Shown here: positions 61,109 to 64,000 of the stretch, piece after piece | Layout of the letters: each line of letters starts with the position of its first letter | Position numbering within the stretch: the stretch's first letter is position 1 | From: Adiantum capillus-veneris | Taxonomy: Eukaryota > Streptophyta > Polypodiopsida > Polypodiales > Pteridaceae | Reading direction: 5' to 3' | Assembly (NCBI GenBank): GCA_014529385.2 | Contig: CM043962.1 | Span: 54,085,905 to 54,149,904 of the forward strand | Length of the DNA: 64,000 bases | The notes under the pieces: model-generated | Database searches by the model: none | Seen by the model: only the letters and a program-made list of their open reading frames with translations | Told to the model about the DNA's origin: nothing | Made by a program: the position numbers and the translations under genes

Positions 61109-61430
61109 GGACAGGGGGTGAGTCTCGTGCAGAGGAGGAAAAGAAAATGGATGGTCAGTGGAGAGTCAGGCCGGGCAGACAAAGCTAAGGGAAATTTCTT
61201 GTGAGAGAGAGAGAGACAGAGAAAGAACCTAAAGAGCAAAGTGGACGGCCAAGCCAAGAGGGAAGTTCAAGCTAGACAAAGAACAAGGTGAGGTGTCCAT
61301 CATACAGAAATAATACTAAATGAGCATGCCAAGTGGGTGCAATGCACAAAATTGCCAAAATGAGCTCAAGTTGAGCTGCACGAGCTGGGAAGCTCCAATT
61401 TTTTTCTTTTTTTGGTCTTTTAGCGATCCC

Positions 61431-61438
61431 TATAAAAG
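61431..61438 (+). promoter_or_regulatory. candidate LTR TATA box (E, right)
   Basis: TATAAAAG, about 30 bp before a T/G-rich leader that resembles the one after the box at 2862 on the minus strand. Confidence 0.35.
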
Positions 61439-62051
61439 GAGCTATACATGATTTTTGAAGGGCTTTTTGTCATAGGAATTTTTTGCCACGGGCTTTTGGG
61501 CCAATTAAGTTTTTTTACCGAGGACTATTGTCGGCATAGAGATTATTGTAGATGGTTGTGCAGATGTAAGGAAAGCCATCATTGTTGTCTCTTGATGTCC
61601 ATTCTCCCTTCCCTCTTCTCTTCTTTGCTTATGTGTGTGTGTTTTCGAGCATGTGTCGTTGTGTGTGCCCCCCCGGAAATCTGTTGTGCAAAGAGAGATA
61701 GAGAGAATTTTTGTGTGTGTGGAAGGCTATGAGCCAATGTGCAGAGCGGAATGAGTGGGCCTATTTGGTGCATTGCAAATCATGTGTGCATATGGTCATG
61801 GGTAATTGCTTGCGAATAGTGTCAAGTTTTGAAGGTGAACTTTAGTGGATTGGGATGATGTCTATACCCTAGGCTATATTGAGGCATTGTGTTGTGTTCT
61901 GGGTGTGTTGCCCTTTCCCCCTCTCCATCTTCTAGTGCCCCCATTGAGGACCTCTTTATTGCTCCGATATGAATCTAAAGTGATGTTTGGTAGTCGACAA
62001 AGCGGTATGCTGATGGTCAAAGTGTTTGGATTAGGAAGAGGATGGAGTGTA

Positions 62052-62470
62052 GGAGGGCCTCTTTATTTTGCATGAGCTTATGGAGGTGATTAAAATTTTA
62101 ACAAATAGGTGTACGCCATGTGTGCAAGAATGGTGACTGTGTAAGAGATGTGTAAGAGTGGTCAAAGGATGCACTTTTTCCCCCAAAAAGGAGGTGGAAA
62201 ACTTTATGATTTTTGGCCTTCCATAACTCTCACATATGATCTCTGATTTGAGCGGAGATCATAGATCTACAATCTACACATTGATCTCTTTCCATAGATA
62301 TGCTACATCATCTGGTTTTACTTGCTAGATATTAAATTTCATTTTGGGGGGAAACTTTGAATCCAAATAAACTAGCAGTTTTGCCTCTTTAAATTGAGAA
62401 GTTGTCCTCTGATTACTTTCTTAATACTAAAGGTTTGACTTCCTTAAAATTCCAAATAAAGAGGCCCTCC
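62052..62470. mobile_element. MITE with 17-bp terminal inverted repeats and TA duplication
   Basis: The termini GGAGGGCCTCTTTATTT (62052-62068) and its exact reverse complement (62454-62470) are flanked by TA on both sides (62050-62051, 62471-62472). 419 bp, AT-rich, no coding capacity. It lies between the E leader and the E gag, where the left E copy has no such sequence. TA duplication suggests mobilisation by a Tc1/mariner-type transposase. Confidence 0.85.
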
Positions 62471-62482
62471 TAGACCCCATTC

Positions 62483-63845
62483 TCTTTCTAATGATGGTCA
62501 AGTTTGAAGCTGGAAAAGATGGTGGAGCCATGTTTTGGCCCCATATTTACGAGTGTTGAAGATCCAGAGGATTGGTCAATAGATTTTGAGCTATGGTTGT
62601 TGTTGATGCACATGCCGACGGATACGAAAAAGCTGCAGACGATGCCACTGTTGATGCGTGGATGAGCCAAGATTTGGTTTGATGGTTTGAAGAGCAGTGA
62701 TCAAGGATCATGGCTGGGGCTGTAGAATCAGTTTTTGGAGTGGTTTTGAGAATTAATTACTCTCGAGGAAGCTAGTGCAAGGTTGAAGGCGGTACGCCAG
62801 GATGTAAGTAAATATTTTTCCATTTTTCTTGAGCAGTTTGAAGCATGTTGGAAGAAGTTTAAAGATTTCTACTGGGGTAAAAAGCAATCAGTATTTGAAG
62901 CTATCAAAGTTGCTAGAGTGCTTGCATCCAAGGATTAGAGAAAAGGTCGAGTATGGTGCGAATACATATGAGGACATGTTCTACTTGGCCAAGATGAAGA
63001 GCCAAAAGGTAAAGCGGAATCTGGAATTGGGCGTGTTGAAGCCTGCAAATTATGTGCCTGTTGTGGTGGTAGCAGAGTGTTCTTTGGTCCGACCAAAGGC
63101 AGTTCTAGTTGTTCGAGGTGCAGAGCCTGCGGAGGTAAGTCCTATGGTTGGTTGTGCTCCTTGGAGGTTTCCAGTTTATGATGTGCCTATGCCAATGGTG
63201 GACGAGCTTGTCGACGAGAAGAAACCCCATGTTGAAGTGAACCAAGGTGCAAAAGCAACAGCAAATATTGAGGTTCCATTGCATATTAAAGAGGTAAAAC
63301 CTGTTCTTGTGGAAAGCTTGCATGAAAAGGTAGTGGGGTGCAATTAGGTTGAAGATATAAAGGGTTCAAAAGTAGATGGAGAAAGTGACCAAAGTCATGA
63401 AGATGATCAAGCATTTGTGGAACAGCAAGCGGATGAAGATACTGATGCAGAGTTGGTATATGATGCCAGTGATGGATAAGATACAAGCTCAAGTTGTTGG
63501 GAAACAAGTGAAGTAGATCAAGCGGGTGAGTCCACATACTATGGTGAGGAGACGAAGTTTGAAGAATTGGAGCTGGTAAAGGTAACGCTGTCTTATTATG
63601 CGTTTAATGATATGGTGATAGCCAATGTTCAAGAAGAGCAGGAAACAGAGCAAGTTTTTGTGCTTAATGGAGACCAAGTGGAGGAGTCTATGCCCACCAA
63701 TGGAGTTATGCAGATGGAGATGGTGCAAATTCTTGCAGCAAGGGATGAAGTTGCCCTACCTATGGATGGTGACCAAGAGGATGCAATGTGGGGAGAGTTT
63801 CTCTCTATCTTGGAAGAGCATGATGACGGTAGAAGAGGTGATTGA
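62483..63845 (+). pseudogene. E-type retrotransposon gag relic, right copy
   Basis: Matches 1-830 minus: GPIFTSVEDPEDW, LLMRG-stop-AKIWFDGL, RLKAVRQDVSKYF, then after a frame change CLHPRIREKVEY and KSQKVKRNLELGVLKP. From 62829 one frame runs to 63845 with two stops (63345 TAG, 63477 TAA) and becomes strongly acidic (EEQETEQVF, EDAMWGEFLSILEEHDD). No zinc knuckle seen. The sequence beyond, to 64000, is similar degenerate acidic coding. Confidence 0.6.
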
Positions 63846-64000
63846 AGCATAAGCAGCTAAAGCTAGCAGGCAAGTGGAGTTGATTGACCTTGAAGAGCAG
63901 TTGGTTGTAGCAAGAGGACTTGATGATGCTAGAATTGAGTGTACTGCCAAAGAGGAGGTTGTGTTGCCAAAGATAATGGATATTTTGATGCAACAGGCAT

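Larger units (their letters stand above)
60900..61860 (+). other. E-type LTR/leader-like region, right copy
   Basis: Parallels 2420-3700 minus: GGCAGTG-rich sequence, the CACTAGC palindrome, a GA-rich stretch, TATAAAAG at 61431 and a T/G-rich leader. It leads into the leader block at 61870-61960 shared with 840-1000. Confidence 0.4.

Noticed and set aside
60624-61188. ORFs at 60624, 60676, 60785 and 60994
   Set aside because: Overlapping frames in G-rich LTR-like sequence; none resembles a protein and the right E copy's palindrome lies within.

Overview
This is repeat-dense nuclear DNA from a land plant. No intact single-copy host gene is visible. Evidence for a plant genome: Ty3/Gypsy and Ty1/Copia elements with plant-type initiator-Met primer sites, a plant L1-like LINE, a chromodomain Gypsy element, long LTRs with expanded (GA)n/(CT)n tracts, a spliced Ulp1-like (C48) peptidase relic, and fragments of DYW-type PPR coding sequence. 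PPR families of this style are most expanded in ferns and lycophytes. A large fern genome is my best guess, by inference only.

The window is best read as a nest. The core is element A (10419-51437, + strand), an LTR element with about 2.25 kb LTRs, a tRNA-Trp-like primer site, a polypurine tract and one unrecognised acidic ORF, but no protease, reverse transcriptase or integrase. Element B, a Gypsy element of the second-RNase-H (Tat-like) type on the minus strand (11512-29336), sits in A's 5' LTR. B's gag carries a GC-rich LINE (19413-25900, 16-bp target duplication). Element C, a minus-strand chromovirus unit (32231-48440, target duplication CCATC), sits in A's ORF. C's reverse transcriptase gene is split by a young Copia element D (36343-42073, target duplication ATAAA, LTRs differing at 3 of 232 positions). 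C has a third LTR copy in its middle. Target duplications and reading frames support most of this order: A is older than B and C, B is older than the LINE, and C is older than D.

A is itself inserted in a related minus-strand element, R1. R1 internal pieces are at 10023-10418 and 51442-52085. One R1 LTR is at about 6884-10022, enlarged by foreign sequence that includes a roughly 0.83 kb foldback palindrome. The other is at 52086-56374 and is split by a truncated second chromovirus copy, C' (52712-55916, + strand). A third relative, R0, lies at about 4541-5327. A, R1 and R0 share primer-site type and a conserved 3' coding block; A and R1 also share the polypurine tract. They form a group of pol-less LTR elements I cannot name.

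The two ends of the window carry copies of one further decayed retroelement, E, in opposite orientation: gag at 1-830 minus and at 62483-63845 plus. They share leader sequence, a TATA box and an unusual CACTAGCGA palindrome. The left end also has the Ulp1-like relic (1208-2414 minus). The right end has a gag-protease pseudogene, F (56384-59445 plus), and a 419-bp TA-flanked MITE (62052-62470). Almost all recognisable coding sequence is retroelement-derived and broken. Many of the nonsense codons are the kind expected from C-to-T change in methylated DNA.
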